Shown one piece after another: positions 35,801-43,968 of a stretch of 64,000 nucleotides of DNA. Both the position numbers and the translations under genes were made by a program. Positions within the stretch are counted from its first letter, which is position 1. Each line of letters opens with the position of its first letter. Origin of the DNA: Ancistrus triradiatus (Eukaryota > Chordata > Actinopteri > Siluriformes > Loricariidae); assembly GCA_025084515.1 (NCBI GenBank), contig JAJAGP010002226.1:62001-126000 (forward strand). Direction: 5' to 3'. The notes under the pieces were generated by a model, which was not told the DNA's origin, did no database searches, and was given only the letters and a program-made list of their open reading frames with translations.

Positions 35801-38426
35801 GTCCAGAAACTTTTGTCTATGTAGTGTATTATGTACTTATTTGTTAAATTAAATATGCGTAATTACCATTCAAATTGTCATGATAAATAAAACAACTGAG
35901 ACTGAGAACTGAGAATAAAAACAAAACGTGCTCTCTTCTCAACTCAGTTAATGCTGAAAGCCAATTAAAAAATATTTAAAGAAAAACAGCAATACTAAAC
36001 AATTCTGAAATGTATTGTGCAAAATTCCGTACTGTGCAGAAGTCTTAGACCATCGTTACATTTTGTTTTATCACTGGTATAATGACCATATATAACATAA
36101 CTGTTGACGACTTGACCCAAAAATTTCATAAATGGATTGGTCACTCCATAATCCTCTTTTCCACTGATTTTCTTTCCAATCTTTATGAGCTTTAGCATTT
36201 CTTATCCTCTTCACCCTGTTCCCCTTCTGAAAAAGGGGTTTGTTGGCTGCTACCCTTCCAAAAAGAGCATTCCTGATCAAGCTTCAGACTGTAGAAGGGT
36301 CAACTTGGCATCTGGATGAAGCTGCTAGATGCTACTATTGCTCAAGTATAAGGGGAGGTCCCACTAAATACTTGCAACTGCAGCCTATAGAAGCTGTTTT
36401 CTTTTATTTTTATACTGAATACACATTTCCTGAATTTTCGGGTTGTATTCCAATATTATGGGGTATTATTCTAGTATTAAAGAGTGTTGACTCCAAGTTT
36501 GACATTTTTTGGGTCCAGTCGTCAAAAATATGTTACATATGGTCATTATACCATTGCTAAAACAACAAATCTAATGGTGTCCTAAGACGTACTGTATCTG
36601 GTGTTACTTTGAACAGACTACATTATCCAGTATTAGAGTAAATTGCTTTTCTGGGTCAGTCTGATCCTATCCACAGTTTATATATAGGAACCTTCTGAAC
36701 CCCTTTGCGCTGTTTTTTGCAGGTGGTGGATGGAACTGTATGTTCGCCTGACTCTTCAGGAGTCTGTGTACAGGGCAAATGCACCAAGGCTGGCTGTGAT
36801 GGTAAACTTGGCTCCAATAAGAAGTTTGACAAGTGCGGCGTCTGTGGGGGAGACAACAAGAACTGCAAGAAGATTTCAGGACTCTTCACGAAACCTATGT
36901 AAGTATCTGGGTATGTCAAGGAGAAAGTCAGGAGCTTTATCACCATTATTCCCCTCCTTTCAGTTCTATTCCACCAGATCTGTTCTTTAATATCCATGTC
37001 TTTTTAGGCAGCCTGTTGCTCATCCTATAAGCTCTTGATGAGCTGTTCTGCCTGACGACCGAGCTCTGGTTGGTCGGCCTGATTTTAACGCATCGGAAAT
37101 TAGAACAAGCTCCGATTAATAGTTTTATGCAGCGCTGCAGTCCGTCAGTTTCGGTCTCTAACTCTGATTTCGGTCGGTTTTCTCAGTCTGCGCATGCACT
37201 CAGAACTGTGACGGCTATAGGAAAGAAACACGGTTGCCAGACCCTCTTATTCTAAGAAGTTTTGCTTCAGGTTTAAATAGACCTGGATGCTTATTTCTCT
37301 TCTGGGATCTGGCAACCATGGAATTGAATGCAGCACCGGTGAAACATTTACCAAACACTTTTGGGCAAACTTTGAAATGCTTGAGGAACTTAAAATATTA
37401 TTTTTTAATTATTAAAGTTTGAAGTTTGCACATCCTTCTGTGAGATTATTGGCTGGTTGCAAATCTGATTCTTATCAGAGTCATGTAAACCTGGAGCTTA
37501 CCCATTATCTGATTACCCAAGTGGCAGTAAACTTGTTGATGGGATTACTGACAGTTATTGGATGAGGTGCATGTAAACGCACTCACTGAAGCCCTAACCG
37601 GGTCTCTCTTTTTGCCCTCAGCCACGGCTACAACTTTGTCGTCATGCTTCCAGTGGGTGCCTCCAACATTGACGTGCGCCAGCGTGGTTACAAAGGCATA
37701 GTGAACGACGACAACTACCTGGCAGTGAAGAACAGCCGCGGCGAGTACCTTCTCAACGGCAACTACGTGGTGTCCGCAGTGGAGAGGGACATCCTGGTGC
37801 GAGGCAGCCTGCTCCGCTACAGTGGCACGGGTGGCCAGTCCGAGACTCTGCAGGCTGTAAGGCCGCTGGGGGAGGCTCTGACCGTGGAGGTGTTGTCCGT
37901 GGGCCACCTGACACCCCCGCGCATCCGCTACTCGTTCTATATCAAGCGAGAGAGCAAGGAGGACAAGGCGCTCAAGAAGGAGACCAGGATGCGGGCCGAA
38001 AACAGCGTCCTCGCCGAAGACGGAGGGCTCGGGAAAGAAGTCGACCTCCTGAACGATAAGATCCTGCCTCCTTACGTCAAAGAAGCGCCACCCCCGGAGA
38101 AGTGGGCGGCTTCGAGTTGGGAGCAGTGTTCAGTGACCTGCGGGAACGGCCTCCAGAGGAGACTGGTCGAGTGCCTGAGAGGAGACGGAACTCCCGGGAC
38201 GGACTGCGATCCAGCAAAAAGACCGGGTGCAATACAGGTTTGCGGTGACCCATGTCCAGGGTGGCATGTCGGCGAGTGGTCTCCGTGCTCCAGGAGCTGC
38301 GGCAAGGGCTTCAAACGGCGTCCAATCCGCTGTGCCACCGAGACGGGCATGCTGCTGCCCAGGGAGCGCTGCACTGGCTTGAAGAAGCCGCAGGAGCTGG
38401 ACTTCTGTTCGTCAAGACCTTGCTAA
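16845..38426 (+). CDS. adamts15: ADAMTS15 metalloprotease, whole gene (8 coding exons)
   Basis: Secreted zinc metalloprotease related to ADAMTS1/4/5/8; family members cleave aggrecan and versican. Exons: 16845-17801, 25435-25567, 25975-26142, 31404-31701, 33691-33868, 34907-35082, 36723-36898, 37622-38426. Layout: signal peptide about 1-22, prodomain with cysteine switch RCGVD (C175), furin site RLKR before F213, catalytic domain with HELGHVFNMPHD at 361-372, disintegrin-like, central TSR about 520-576, Cys-rich, spacer, TSRs from about 857 and 910. All junctions keep phase except exon 4, which is 298 nt where 299 or 296 is needed and reads into TAG at 31673. The start at 16845 has A at -3 and precedes a hydrophobic leader; an in-frame ATG at 16722 would add 41 residues. 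The remaining exons look fully functional, so whether the gene is broken or the exon is misread is open. Confidence 0.92.
17802..18952. other. adamts15 intron 1, 5' part, no feature seen
   Basis: Intronic sequence with no supported gene or repeat. Intron 1 totals 7.6 kb, and its later parts carry the elements listed separately. Confidence 0.5.
18953..19373 (+). mobile_element. Tc1-like relic, 'GTGCAAAAGTCTTAGGCC' family
   Basis: Degenerate ends 'agtcttaggccaccattaga' and 'ggtgacctaagact' frame a fragment encoding a Tc1 transposase piece (FGRVAAKKHFSGYDKAHKGW, then VLWSDES). The N-terminal DNA-binding part and most of the DDE domain are missing. Related copies lie at 32885, 35595 and 36030. 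Confidence 0.75.
19374..20484. other. adamts15 intron 1, no feature seen
   Basis: No recognisable element or coding sequence. Confidence 0.4.
20485..20679. mobile_element. hAT-like MITE (CAGTGGTTCCCAAACT ends)
   Basis: 195 bp with terminal inverted repeats 'cagtggttcccaaactctg' and 'cactttgggaaccactg'. No coding capacity. Fragments of related elements lie at 25110, 28646, 34570 and 52960. The expected 8-bp target duplication is not clear, so it is old. Confidence 0.75.
20680..22946. other. adamts15 intron 1, no feature seen
   Basis: 2.3 kb of intronic sequence in which I recognise no gene or repeat. Confidence 0.4.
22947..24240 (+). pseudogene. Degenerate Tc1-like transposase with nested insertion
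   Basis: Starts MSEDVVEKMFQKDQIIGLHR with the N-terminal helix-turn-helix (TNKEIAAVMGIGLRTVQHVI), continues through WLKENYLFVRPVGGKRLQFA and DESRF-like text, then breaks near 23450. Transposase-like sequence resumes at about 23950 (GGSVMI-WGCF-like reading near 23990-24030). The 500 bp between, which includes an AT microsatellite at 23490, looks like a later insertion. Frames are broken throughout. Confidence 0.65.
24241..25100. other. adamts15 intron 1, no feature seen
   Basis: Intronic sequence; nothing assignable. Confidence 0.4.
25101..25379. mobile_element. hAT-like element with target duplication
   Basis: Ends 'gaggttcccaagg' and 'tttggaaagcactgc' are imperfect hAT-type inverted repeats. 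They are flanked by cttaaggga on the left and cttgaggga on the right, a 9-bp pair with one mismatch consistent with a hAT target duplication. Its right edge lies about 55 bp from adamts15 exon 2. Confidence 0.65.
25435..25567 (+). CDS. adamts15: adamts15 exon 2: catalytic domain to HELG
   Basis: Residues 320-364, DLCGASTCDTLGMADVG to TAHELG, with H361 and E362 of the zinc site. Acceptor aaacag, donor gtaagc, 133 nt. A hAT-like element ends about 60 bp upstream of the acceptor. Confidence 0.95.
25568..25974. other. adamts15 intron 2, no feature seen
   Basis: Short 407 bp intron with no recognisable repeat. Confidence 0.6.
25975..26142 (+). CDS. adamts15: adamts15 exon 3: zinc site end and Met-turn
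   Basis: Residues 364-420, HVFNMPHDNVKACEDVFG to FLDSGHG. Supplies zinc ligands H365 and H371 and the Met-turn in HMMSP. Acceptor gcgcag, donor gtaagt, 168 nt. Confidence 0.95.
26143..29957. other. adamts15 intron 3, first part
   Basis: Mostly unassigned. At 26395-26770 a stretch with 'ctgcacttcccagcatcc' resembles a fish dispersed repeat I cannot name. At 28646 a one-sided 'ggtggttcccaaag' is probably a hAT fragment. No coding sequence seen. Confidence 0.4.
29958..30312. mobile_element. Non-autonomous Tc1/mariner-type MITE
   Basis: 355 bp flanked by TA on both sides. The left end reads 'cagtggtacctcggttctc'; the right end contains 'ggttctcgacatgccttctg' and closes 'cgtagcactg'. The inverted-repeat outer bases and TA target site fit a mariner/Tc1-mobilised element without transposase. 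Confidence 0.7.
31150..31355 (+). repeat. L2-clade-like LINE 3' tail
   Basis: Order of 'gatgggtccctcttggagtc', 'aggttttccttgccactatc', 'ggcttgctcaatttgg' and 'ggctgctttggagacatgct' matches a widespread fish retroposon tail. A better copy is at 62045-62245. It ends about 50 bp before adamts15 exon 4. Confidence 0.65.
31404..31701 (+). CDS. adamts15: adamts15 exon 4: disintegrin-like region, frame disrupted
   Basis: The exon begins GDCLLDQP after a clean gtgcag acceptor and ends AAAG before gtaagc. Family-like sequence is spread over three frames: GDCLLDQP in frame 1, EKPLALPDILPGASY in frame 2 (31434-31478), GQC in frame 3 (31489-31497), then ELAVGSGSKPCP back in frame 1. LWCTGK, CQTRHFP and DGTSCGEG follow in frame 1, then TAG at 31673-31675. 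In frame 1 two of the nine expected cysteines are missing. Length is 298 nt against 299 in adamts8. Either several 1-nt sequencing errors in a GC-rich exon or real decay. Confidence 0.85.
31765..32713 (-). mobile_element. Tc1-like relic in adamts15 intron 4
   Basis: Left end 'cagtggagaccaaaagtctg' and right end 'aagtcttagaccactgt' are inverted repeats at a TA target. The minus strand retains a Tc1 fragment reading FILQQDHDPKL, the region of the second catalytic Asp. Frames are broken; a GC-rich insert occupies about 32140-32270. Confidence 0.65.
32885..33386 (+). mobile_element. Tc1-like relic with both ends
   Basis: The left end contains 'actgtgcaaaagtcttaggc' and the right end is its complement with one change, closing 'ctgcacagta'. 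About 500 bp; the inside keeps a Tc1 scrap (FGRIAAKKPLFWKGNWV, then NDWNEDQW-like text) and is internally deleted. Confidence 0.8.
33410..33600 (-). repeat. SINE/LINE tail in adamts15 intron 4
   Basis: Contains 'attaagggctttgctcaagg', 'gtccaacactgtagg' and 'ccaataaccactgtgccatc', the order seen in a common fish retroposon tail. Diverged; it lies about 90 bp before exon 5. Confidence 0.6.
33691..33868 (+). CDS. adamts15: adamts15 exon 5: central thrombospondin repeat
   Basis: Residues about 520-579, VDGKWGKWGAFGPCSRTCGG to CPDTG. It has WxxW and CSRTCGGG motifs. Acceptor ctctag, donor gtaaga. Intact, which shows the gene continues normally after the damaged exon. Confidence 0.95.
34350..34725. 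mobile_element. Two abutting hAT-like fragments in adamts15 intron 5
   Basis: 34400-34562 resembles the 'gggctgggcaatat' family (right end 'gaccatatcgcccgcccct'), also present at 48392. It is followed directly by a right-end fragment of the CAGTGGTTCCC family closing 'cattttgggaaccactg' near 34722. Confidence 0.55.
34907..35082 (+). CDS. adamts15: adamts15 exon 6: Cys-rich region
   Basis: Residues about 579-637, GKSFREEQCEAFNGF to GYFYVLAPK. VPKYSGVSPKDQCKLICRAN matches the family signature. Acceptor aaacag, donor gtgaga, 176 nt. Confidence 0.95.
35595..35826 (+). mobile_element. Truncated Tc1-like left end
   Basis: Begins 'tactgtgcaaaagtattggg' and follows the 'GTGCAAAAGTCTTAGG' family for about 170 bp. 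It then joins 'ggtgtccagaaacttttgtc', which resembles the right end of another MITE family found at 59784-60312. Confidence 0.6.
36030..36592 (-). mobile_element. Tc1-like relic, minus strand
   Basis: Ends 'actgtgcagaagtcttagac' and 'tggtgtcctaagacgtactg' are inverted repeats. The minus strand reads FGRVAANKPLFQKGNRVKRI, then KAHKDWKENQWKRGLWSDQS and EIFGSS, a Tc1 catalytic-domain piece around the first Asp with DES changed to DQS. Internally deleted and inactive. Confidence 0.78.
36723..36898 (+). CDS. adamts15: adamts15 exon 7: Cys-rich region end
   Basis: Residues about 638-696, VVDGTVCSPDSSGVCVQGKC to ISGLFTKP. DKCGVCGGDN is conserved. Donor gtaagt, 176 nt. Two Tc1-like relics crowd the intron just upstream. 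Confidence 0.95.
36899..37621. other. adamts15 intron 7, no feature seen
   Basis: About 720 bp with no recognised repeat or gene. Confidence 0.5.
37622..38426 (+). CDS. adamts15: adamts15 exon 8: spacer and two C-terminal TSRs
   Basis: Residues about 696-963. The spacer runs HGYNFVVMLPVGASNIDV to YSFYIKRE and is followed by a charged linker. TSR 2 (WAASSWEQCSVTCGNG) starts at about 857 and TSR 3 (WHVGEWSPCSRSCGKG) at about 910. The stop TAA follows FCSSRPC. Split first codon AT/C gives Ile where human has Met. Confidence 0.95.
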
Positions 38427-39260
38427 TGACTTTTTAAACATCCTCCACGTTTCTTGAAATGGTATACTCAACGAAGAACAATTTTTTTTTTTAAATGAAA
38501 GATAAACGATCCGGAACTTTTTCGTTCTGGTGCATCTTGTGTTTTTTTTGCCATCTTGCCTATCAATGGAGGGAGTGCAACATGAAGACGATGAAACAGT
38601 TGCAAAAGGAGACAGAATGTCTGGAGAGAGACTGGCAAGAGGCAAATTTCAACAGTTTTATGGAGTATGTGCCAATGGAACATTCCACACATAGAAACGA
38701 TAGCCCTTGGACTGCACGTCCCCTTTGAATCCTGCTTGTGTTAAGGTCGCAACAGGGTTGAGAGTGGCTGGTAAGAGATATGTAAACAGTGTTAAGACAA
38801 CTTGACTAGCCCGGGAGATGTCGATAATTTCGTAAAAACCATTTACAGATGTCCGTTGTAAATTGAAAACATTACTTTGTAGTCATATTTTCTTGGAGTA
38901 TTATACAAAGGCTTTTTATCAAGAGGAAACCAAAGTAGTAAAGCAAATCGATGGAAAAGACCGCCATGCGTTACGTCGTAGGATAAAGCGACATCAGATT
39001 CATCGCAGTCTCGTAGCTTCCAAAAAAAGACTAGGCTCCAACGTCACGCAACAGATAAAGTCCCTCCATCACCGGCTGTGCTCTCTGGGAGGACACTAAC
39101 CTATCAGAGCTTATGTTTGGAGCAAAGGGTCGTTAGTGCTCTCCTCCAAGCATGTTTAGCTGCCCGAAGATGTAGCATGTAGATGTTAACTCCCACCTCA
39201 CCGGATTTCAAAGGCACAAGTACATGAGAACTTGAAGACTCACGCATTTTAATCCAAGTT

Positions 39261-40181
39261 AGGGGTGTGCGATATTGAAAAAAAAATACTTTGGCAGTGT
39301 ATATCTTCAGTCTAAGTATTCACAAGTTGTTTGAACCCATCTCTCTCAGTAGCCTGAACTGGCACAGTGTCTTTTGTAATGTAAGTCGCTCTTCTTGTCC
39401 TAAGGCAGGGTTTTTTAAACAATTCTGCTAAGGTTAATTCTGCTGAGTGTGTTTTTGTGCCACTACCTTGGCTTGGCTGGTTTAAGCCCGCCATGGACAG
39501 CTGACTCCAGAAGTATAAGTCATAATCTTCATATTCTGCACTCTGGTTAGTGTGCAGATGGTGAAATAAGTTAATTGTCAAGCTGTCTTTAATGGAAACC
39601 CAATTTGGGGATCGCTGTCTTTTGAGCAAAATCCGTCTTCCCAAAGCCAAACCACCTCCAACGATGTATTTAGTATTTTGTCTCATGGAGCTGTTTGTTC
39701 ACTCATTTTTAACTTCAGCCATGCACTTTTAGGTAGAACAATAGCTTGGTTTTTGGTGCGTTGAACATGAGGAGCCAATTACACATTAGCCTACAGTTGA
39801 CCAGAATCATTAACACAAAGCTTATTTTGTAGTAAAGTAAAGTGTTGAAACAGTCATGGATGAAAGTGAAAAGTAAAAGCAAAACACTTACTCTATTGAT
39901 GAACTGTTAGCTGCTCAGCTAAGTACAGCCTGTGTTCTGGAGGATTCAGTTCCTGCTTTGCTTTCGGTTGGCTCTTATAAGTAACCCTTTTTAGGACCCA
40001 TGGGGACTTATTTGCACTCGTACAGTACTCGTGCTCAACGGGTGTAATTCCTGCCAAATCAATCCATATAACTGTTTGGTGCGAAAGCGGATTTTTGAGC
40101 GAGTGGCACAACGTCAGCTCACACAACGTTAAAGCAACAATTAATATGCGATCATAGCCGATACAGATTGCACACCCCTAA
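39261..40181. mobile_element. hAT-like element in adamts15 3' region
   Basis: The left end 'aggggtgtgcgatattg' and the right end 'gattgcacacccctaac' are inverted repeats enclosing about 920 bp. No transposase frame is recognisable. It includes one copy of a short module (39791-39845) found at two other places in the window. Confidence 0.7.
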
Positions 40182-40890
40182 CACAATGTGAGGCGTCACG
40201 TGACAACCTCCAGTGATTTCCATTAACACAAGATCCCCTGTACTGTGCCAGTTAGCCTTCGTCCTGAATCTCAACCGTCCACCTAGTAAATGCGACGTGG
40301 CCAGTTAGCCCTCCTAGTGAGGCCTCCAATGAGACCCTGTTTATTCTAGCGACTGCGTGTCCAAAACAGGTTCTTCATCTCACTCGGTCATCTAGCTCCA
40401 TGTTTATTCCTTTTTATATTTTGTTCATCTTCCAGTGAGCCAGAGGTGCAGCTGCTATAATCAAGCCCTGTCTGGTACAGTAACTAAGTTATTATGACTT
40501 ATTAAGAGATTTCTGTTGAATGAAGTGGTGACTCGCACCACGAGGTGGCACGGTTTGTGTTCCCGTGGCCAAACCAGGTGAGCTGTTGTTTGTACAGTTT
40601 TAGTGTCGATTCCTGCAAACGCATCATACGGTAAAACATCGAGCGACCATATCAGCCGTCTAAGAAGATGGTTCCTGTATGACTTGGAATGTCTCATTCG
40701 TTTTCTGTGTTGTCTTTTGCTCTTTAGTACGGCAAAAGGGTTTATAACGTCCTGCATGGGCTGCCTTGTATACCATGTATACATCCATCTAGCTGTGCAC
40801 AGATAAGTCATGTAAATACAATTTTTTTGATTTTACGTATTTTTCTACGCAGGCATTTTGAATTGTCATGACTCCTAGGTATTTATTCCA

Positions 40891-40896
40891 AATAAA
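40891..40896 (+). terminator. adamts15: AATAAA poly(A) signal, probable adamts15 end
   Basis: Canonical AATAAA in 'ccaaataaaacatg', 2.47 kb after the stop codon. Downstream sequence at 40905-40930 is GT-containing. No earlier equally good hexamer was noted outside the inserted element. Confidence 0.5.
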
Positions 40897-41536
40897 ACAT
40901 GTACTAACAAAGGTATGGTTCGTCTCTGAGTGCACTTTCACTTGCAAATCACCCGCAGTGGACCTTCACAATGGAAAGGTCTAGGGAGCCCTCCGTTTAA
41001 CATCTTGACCTAATTAAATTTTTTTTTTTTTTAAGCTTGTTGCCATGACAGAACAATTCTATGCCATGTCCTGGAAAAAAATCGCATCATGACTTTTCTC
41101 TTTAAGGTTCACATACGGAGACACATTGTCCTTTGGCTCATCATTTTCCTGTTCAAAGGATAAGCCTGGACTGGAAGGAAAGAGAAAGGGAGGGAGATGG
41201 AAAGTGAGAGAACGCACATGGACCAGATTAGAAGCCCTTCAACGCTGCAGCTGGATGCTCACTGTCCCATGCCTTATAAGGCTGCAAGGCTTCATTAGGT
41301 GAAGATCTATAGACAGTATTAATATCCTCTGCAGAATCAGCCAAGGTCTGAGCTTTATGGGTAGTGAGGCAGATTTGGAGCGCTAACAACCACCAGAAAG
41401 CATTATGACAGGGGCCAAAATTTCTGAAGTACGTTAATAGGGGCCTAAAAAGAGCCACATTTCAGAAATATTAGTTCAGTCAGCTTGTACAAGCGCAAAT
41501 ACATTTGGCTTTTCAAGATGCATTAATGTGCAGCTC

Positions 41537-41690
41537 TGGTGGTTTAGCGGTAGTAGCCAGCTACTAGAAACAGTAGATCCTGAGGGTCTGGGTTTGAATT
41601 CAGAGTTAGGTTGCGATTATGGAACTCTACGATGGACTGGTAGTCCAATACCCAGCCCTCACCCATCATCACCATCCTGGTCCCTTACCA
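41537..41690 (+). repeat. tRNA-derived SINE
   Basis: An A-box-like 'tggtggtttagcgg' at 41537-41550 and a B-box-like 'gggtttgaattc' at 41590-41601 sit about 45 bp apart, as in tRNA-headed SINEs. It is followed by 'gatggactggtagtcc', the common 3' module. It is not a tRNA gene: no acceptor stem pairs. Confidence 0.7.
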
Positions 41691-41713
41691 TGCAAAATGA
41701 CATAGTCAAACTA

Positions 41714-42755
41714 CAATCCAAAATCAGAAGGAAAAAATGGGACTGTATGGAAAATGCAGAACTTTGTTTGACTTTTATTTCATTGCAGACAGTATGAGCC
41801 CAAGATATTTCATTTTTTTTTCTGGTCAACTTCATTTCATCAGTTAAAATAGGGATGGGGCAATTTAGGACTAGGAATGAGGTAAAAAACTAAATGATGT
41901 GATTTCACACAGGTGATGTCAACTGGTGATTGTAATCACGATTCAGTACAAAAGCAGCATCCACGAAAATCTTAGTTTGTTAGGAGAAGATGGGCAGTGG
42001 ATCTCCAGTGGTCAACAAATGTGTTTTTAAATTTTTTTTTAAACAAAGTTTATTATACTGATGGGTCTGAGCACAATCCCCATCTCCACTGGGTGATGGT
42101 CCATCCCAGATGCCTCCAAGCCCAGAGAACCGATGCCACTTCTGGACATGGTTATAACATAAGGCTTCTTTTTTGCACAGTAAAGTTTTATCTCTGTATT
42201 GTAGAGCTTGGTGAAGGTTTGATAAAGTAAGCCCATGTGTGCCTATCAGCTATTGATGAATGACGGTTCTTGACACAATGCCGTCTGAGGGATCTTCAGT
42301 GTAGGCTTGCGCTCTCGCCCTTTATGCACTGAAATTCCTCAAGATTCCTTGAATCTATTAAAGATATTAAGTACTTCAGAGGGAGAAATATGTAAATCCC
42401 TTCCAGTCTTTCTTTGAGGAACATTATCTTTAAACATTTCAATCATTTTCTCACACATTTGTTGATAAACTGGAGATCTTCCCTCCATCTTTACTCCTCA
42501 AGATGCTGCTTTTGTACCAAATCACCTGTTGGTCGAAATCACAGCATTACAAGCTCTAAATTTTCCCTATTCCAACTTTTTTTGGAAAGTGTTATAGGCC
42601 TGATATTTAAGCATGGATGTTTATTAAGAAACGAAATGAAGTTGACCAGAAACAGAACATGAAATATCTTGGGTTCATACTGTCTGCAATGAAATAAAAG
42701 TCAAAAAAAGTTTTGCATTTTCCATACCGTCCCAACTTTTTCAGATTTGGTGTTG
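41714..42755 (-). mobile_element. Fold-back Tc1-like element, copy 1
   Basis: Flanked by TA. The left arm (41714-42025) and the right arm (about 42440-42755) are inverted copies of the same transposon 5' end, including 'ggtacaaaagcagcatcc'-type text and the first transposase codons. The middle is minus-strand transposase: LKLYCAKKKPYV, then SGMDHHPVEMGIVLRPI in shifted frame. The 3' half of the parent element is absent. Confidence 0.75.
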
Positions 42756-43518
42756 TAACTCGAGACCTACTAAATATGTAAATGCACATGAGTAAAACCT
42801 TAAATCAAGATACAATCCAGATGCAAGGCTCCTGACATGGACATGGTCAAACGAGAACAGCTAGAAATCGTATTTCTGTCTCTCACCTCCGTCATTAATC
42901 TGTTAGAATCACAGTAAGCACGCGAATAAAACTGTTAGTGTTCTGTGAAGTCTTTGCGTTGCATGACTAAAAACAGGATCCCCTCTCCTCTAACAGTTTC
43001 ACATTTCCACTGGCCCTAACTGTGGCCCAGATCTACTTCTGCAAAGTTGGACTCACTTTTGGGATCCTTCGGGAAGGAGGTGGAAAGGAAGGGCGATACA
43101 ATTTTCTCCATCTCCATTCCTTGCTCCACTTCTTCCTCATAACTTTCTTGCTTTCGCCATGACCTGGTGCTTTACTCAAATCCAGAGACAAATGGGAAAC
43201 AAGGGAAAAACTAAGAGCGGCTGCCAGGGGATGACATGGAATTGGGGGGCTGTGGAGGGGAAGGAGAGTCATTTGAGGAGAAATAGGGAAAATACGAGCT
43301 CACTTGTGCTGCACTGTCCCATATTTCCTGTTTCAAACAGAGCTTTAACCATATATCGTCATCCTCTTCGTTTTAGGGTCTCCTCTAAATGTCCTTGTTG
43401 CATTAAAGGCACAGCTACAAACTGGAACGACACATTTGTATGCAAAACTGCGTCATAATGTGCAGTAACTCCAAAATGTAGTCTAAACAGCATTAGACAG
43501 AGGTGTCAAATACAACTA
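42756..43518. other. Intergenic, nothing recognised
   Basis: No gene or repeat I can support. Confidence 0.4.
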
Positions 43519-43876
43519 GTCACCGATTTACGATGGGGATACGTTCCGACAAATCCATCGTAAGTTGAATTTATCATAAACCGAGGAGTCTAATACTGTA
43601 TATATCCTAGCGTAGCTTACCTTCAATATGCAATTTTACATTAAATAGACACATTAAATATACACGACTGGCTTTTCCTCACTACATTTCGTAGTGCTCA
43701 TCTCTCTTGCCACGTGACTCCCTACATCATGCAGGAGAGTATTAAAAGCGTAACATACCTTAAGCATGCTTAAAACACTTGCATTAAACTACAGTTGGGC
43801 AAAATCATTAACACAAAGCTTATTTTATATTATTTTTATGTCGGAAGTCAAGATATCGTAAAACAGCGAGTACCTG
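43519..43876. mobile_element. Non-autonomous DNA element
   Basis: 358 bp between 'gtcaccgatttacgatgggg' and 'tcgtaaaacagcgagtacctg'; the ends share inverted TTACGAT and GTCGGAA blocks with TA at each side. It includes the shared module at 43789-43832. Confidence 0.55.
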
Positions 43877-43968
43877 TATATTTTTTGGGGCGATATCTAT
43901 CCTGTGAACCTGTCTGATATGGCTTGCATGGTGAATTCAGAAAAATAGAAATGTTGAATGTTAACCTA

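Larger units (their letters stand above)
38427..40915 (+). other. adamts15: Probable adamts15 3' UTR
   Basis: Sequence from the stop to the first strong poly(A) signal. Length 2.5 kb, of which 0.9 kb is a hAT-like insertion. A Pumilio-type TGTAAATA lies at 40811-40818, close to the 3' end. Extent is inferred from the signal only. Confidence 0.5.

Noticed and set aside
41537..41601. Possible tRNA gene
   Set aside because: A- and B-box-like text is present but there is no pairing acceptor stem and a SINE 3' module follows.
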